Shown here piece after piece: positions 4,285 through 6,097 of a DNA stretch of 6,097 nucleotides. The translations under genes were made by a program, and so were the position numbers. The stretch covers positions 1 to 6,097 of the forward strand of contig CAJUJQ010000170.1 in the NCBI GenBank assembly GCA_910586575.1. The letters are read 5' to 3'. Each line of letters begins with the position of its first letter. Positions within the stretch are counted from its first letter, which is position 1. The notes beneath the pieces were generated by a model, which was not told the origin of the DNA, searched no databases, and saw only the letters and a list, made by a program, of their open reading frames with translations. Source of the stretch: an uncultured Clostridia bacterium (GTDB lineage Bacteria; Bacillota; Clostridia; Oscillospirales; Butyricicoccaceae).

Positions 4285-5808
4285 ATGGAGCTATCCGCAC
4301 TGAAAAAAGCATTTCAAAACTTAATGGGTTCGGAAAGTGACCTGCCAGAAGCGGTGCTAAGGGCGTTGATGTCCTCAGCAAAAGACAATGTTCTTTCTGC
4401 CTATGTTGACATGGTGCGCGGCGATTTGCAGACGGACGAACTGCAAAAGATTTTCCAGTACTACTATGCAGACCGCAAAGAGAAAATGCAGGATTACACG
4501 CCTAAGAGCATTGCTAAACTGTGCGCTGCTGCTACCGAAAACAAGCGGGGCGTGGTCTATGACCTGTGCGCAGGGAGCGGGGCAATGACCATCCAGAAAT
4601 GGGCGCAGAACCCGAACAAGACCTTTATTTGTGAAGAACTTGACGAACGTGTTATTCCGCTTTTGCTGTTCAATATGGCAGTGCGGAATATGGGCGGGTA
4701 TGTACTGAACCGAAACGCCTTGACGCTGGAATTTTTCAAGGTGTATAAATTGTCTCCCGGTTCCCGGTTTTCCGAAATTGAAGAAATCGAACAAGCGCAT
4801 GACATTTTGGCGGATGAAATCATTTCCAACCCGCCCTACAACATGAAATGGGATGCGCCCGCGCCAATGTTGGCGGATAGACGTTTTCAGGGAAAGCCGA
4901 TTCCTCCGGCATCTAACGCCAATTTTGCATTTGTGCTGACAGCGTTAGACCGAATGAAACCGGGCGGCAGGTGCGCGTTCGTCCTCCCAAACGGCGTTTT
5001 GTCCAGTGACCCAGAACAGGGAATCAGAGAATATCTGTTGGACGCCGGTATGATTGAGCGCGTTGCAATTTTGCCAGATAAGATGTTTGAGGCAACAAGC
5101 ATTCCGACCTGTGTAATTGTGTTTTCCTGTGGCAATAAGTCCGTGAAATTTTACGACTGCCGCCGAAGGGTAGTGCAGGAGCAGCGCGACCAAAACGGGC
5201 AGTTCGGCGGGGCAAGTCACGAAAACAGGACATACCACAAAACGATAAACGTCCTTCCAGATGATGTTATTACCGCTGTGTGCGGCGAATGCAACAGTAT
5301 TGCGGAATTTTCGCAGGAAGTCAGCGTCGAGGAAATCAAAAAGAGCGATTACAGCCTTGTTCCGTCGAGATACATAGCGTTTCAGGAGCGGGAAACCCGA
5401 CACCGACCCTACGCTGACATCATGGCAGACATTAACCGCATTTCCCGTGAGCGAAGCGTTATTAAAATTACATGTAATGAAACGCTTGCAAAGGCTATCG
5501 GGTTGTACGAAGTCGCAGAACTGGAAAAGCAGGCGGATAATACATGGCTTGACAAGACCTTCCAGCTTTGGGGTGGGCATTACGAAAGTCGCCGCTATAT
5601 CACGCTTACCAAGAACAAAAATGAGTTCAGAGTTGAAAATCAGGATAAAGAAATCCTGTCAAGCCTTGTCAGCTTCTTTTTGCCAATGTGGAAACAGCAC
5701 GTTTTCTATCTGAATCACGAGGAAAATCGATTGCTGGCAGAATTACGGGACGCTATGTTGCCGGAGCTGATGAGCGGGGAATTAGATATTAGCTCGATTG
5801 ATAAGTAA
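4285..5808 (+). CDS. N6-adenine DNA methyltransferase, HsdM-like, with HsdS-type C-terminal tail
   Basis: This 507-residue enzyme should transfer a methyl group from S-adenosylmethionine to adenine N6 in DNA. A helical N-terminal region leads to YTP at 71-73, the common entry motif of type I HsdM proteins. Motif I is VYDLCAGSGAM at 91-101 (cofactor binding, as in D-x-C-x-G-[ST]-G), an acidic residue block FICEELDE follows at 114-121, and the catalytic motif IV is SNPPYNM at 181-187. A Rossmann continuation (GGRCAFVLPNGVL at 227-239) and IPDKMF-like LPDKMF at 263-268 are typical of the family. The end, LLAELRDAMLPELMSGELD at about 483-501, matches the usual C-terminal end of HsdS specificity subunits, so target recognition may be built into the C-terminal half. 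No separate HsdS or HsdR gene is seen, so it appears to be an orphan methylase of mobile-element type, perhaps shielding its DNA from host restriction. The start at 4285 is set by TGGAGGAA. Confidence 0.85.
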   Translation: MELSALKKAFQNLMGSESDLPEAVLRALMSSAKDNVLSAYVDMVRGDLQTDELQKIFQYYYADRKEKMQDYTPKSIAKLCAAATENKRGVVYDLCAGSGAMTIQKWAQNPNKTFICEELDERVIPLLLFNMAVRNMGGYVLNRNALTLEFFKVYKLSPGSRFSEIEEIEQAHDILADEIISNPPYNMKWDAPAPMLADRRFQGKPIPPASNANFAFVLTALDRMKPGGRCAFVLPNGVLSSDPEQGIREYLLDAGMIERVAILPDKMFEATSIPTCVIVFSCGNKSVKFYDCRRRVVQEQRDQNGQFGGASHENRTYHKTINVLPDDVITAVCGECNSIAEFSQEVSVEEIKKSDYSLVPSRYIAFQERETRHRPYADIMADINRISRERSVIKITCNETLAKAIGLYEVAELEKQADNTWLDKTFQLWGGHYESRRYITLTKNKNEFRVENQDKEILSSLVSFFLPMWKQHVFYLNHEENRLLAELRDAMLPELMSGELDISSIDK

Positions 5809-5865
5809 CAGGATTATTTCGAGACAGCAAAACGACGAATTGAGGATGCAATGAAAAATGATTAA
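5809..5865 (+). pseudogene. Coding-like 3' remnant in frame after the methylase stop
   Basis: Directly after the TAA at 5806-5808 the same frame stays open for 18 codons and reads QDYFETAKRRIEDAMKND before a TAA at 5863-5865. This looks like the amphipathic helical end of a real protein and not random translation. A GAGGATG motif inside it (5842-5848) may serve the next gene. It may be the end of a gene displaced when the methylase arrived, or a C-terminal extension lost by a stop mutation. There is no convincing independent start. The stretch is very short, so chance cannot be excluded. Confidence 0.35.
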
Positions 5866-6064
5866 AACAAAAACCATCGAAACCATAGAGGAATACGACG
5901 AAACCGGCAGGATGATTAAAAGGACTGTGACAGAAACGGAAGAAACGGATGATAATCCGGTCAAATATGCTCACACATCGGCTCCCATTATGCCGGAGAA
6001 AATTGGAAGTTATGAATATCCGCTTTATCCGGATATCCACATCACCTGCCGCAATGACAAATAA
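5858..6064 (+). CDS. Small hypothetical protein of phage type (68 residues)
   Basis: I do not know a function for this protein. Its N-terminal half alternates charged and threonine residues (MIKTKTIETIEEYDETGRMI, then KRTVTETEETDD), which suggests a beta hairpin or strand pair with E-Y-D-E-T-G-R-M at the turn, followed by a flexible proline- and tyrosine-containing tail (PEKIGSYEYPLYPDI). Short TIE..EEYD..G..I.RT.TE.TE proteins of this look are frequent in Firmicutes prophages. The start at 5858 has GAGGATG about nine bases upstream; the alternative ATG at 5851 is in another frame and stops at once. A probable terminator follows the stop. Confidence 0.6.
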   Translation: MIKTKTIETIEEYDETGRMIKRTVTETEETDDNPVKYAHTSAPIMPEKIGSYEYPLYPDIHITCRNDK

Positions 6065-6070
6065 CAGATA

Positions 6071-6093
6071 AATCCCGCTCAGGCGGTTTTTAT
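6071..6093 (+). terminator. Probable short intrinsic terminator
   Basis: CCGC (6075-6078), a TCAG loop and GCGG (6083-6086) form a short GC stem followed by TTTTT at 6087-6091, with flanking A and T runs that could extend the pairing past a mismatch. It lies just after the stop of the 68-residue gene. The stem is short, so efficiency is uncertain. Confidence 0.6.
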
Positions 6094-6097
6094 ACAA

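Noticed and set aside
4945..5580. Minus-strand ORF of 211 residues inside the methylase
   Set aside because: It is long but lies fully antisense to a gene with intact catalytic motifs, and its cysteine-, phenylalanine- and histidine-rich sequence shows no family features.

Overview
The window looks like part of a mobile element or prophage from a low-to-mid GC Gram-positive bacterium, most likely a gut-type clostridium. The evidence is strong purine-rich Shine-Dalgarno sites (GAGGAGG, GGAGG, AAGGAG), dense ATGA stop/start overlaps, a small zinc-ribbon protein of the KTR-like kind found on Firmicutes elements, a stand-alone adenine methylase and phage-like small ORFs. Every supported gene is on the + strand. 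I see no tRNA, rRNA, integrase, transposase or CRISPR array.

Region 1 (1-2035) is the core of a type IV CRISPR-Cas (Csf) effector operon. It holds the 3' end of an upstream gene (by position probably the large subunit csf1/cas8), a 145-residue protein in the place of the small subunit cas11, a clear csf2 (Cas7 backbone) and a clear csf3 (Cas5). Each gene overlaps the next and has its own ribosome binding site.

Region 2 (2032-3465) continues the operon without a gap with three enzyme genes coupled by overlap: a minimal SpoU/TrmH-like (SPOUT) methyltransferase, a capless HAD phosphohydrolase, and a PP-loop protein of the CysH (PAPS reductase-like) family without the canonical reductase cysteine motif. 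A CysH-like partner is the known hallmark of subtype IV-B, so the best call is a IV-B-like locus in a Firmicutes background. The SPOUT and HAD genes look like unusual additions. Together the three enzymes suggest a nucleotide or RNA modification module attached to a Csf ribonucleoprotein; this is inference.

Region 3 (3493-4270) contains a DNA-binding protein (N-terminal helix-turn-helix plus a C-terminal SANT/Myb-like domain), an overlapping 58-residue unknown, a possible promoter, a 43-residue zinc-ribbon protein and a strong hairpin terminator.

Region 4 (4271-6097) contains an N6-adenine DNA methylase directly behind that terminator, a short coding-like remnant in the same frame after its stop, a 68-residue unknown protein of phage character, and a probable terminator at the window edge. 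The upstream edge cuts the csf operon, so a helicase, Cas6, CRISPR array or the rest of csf1 could lie outside.
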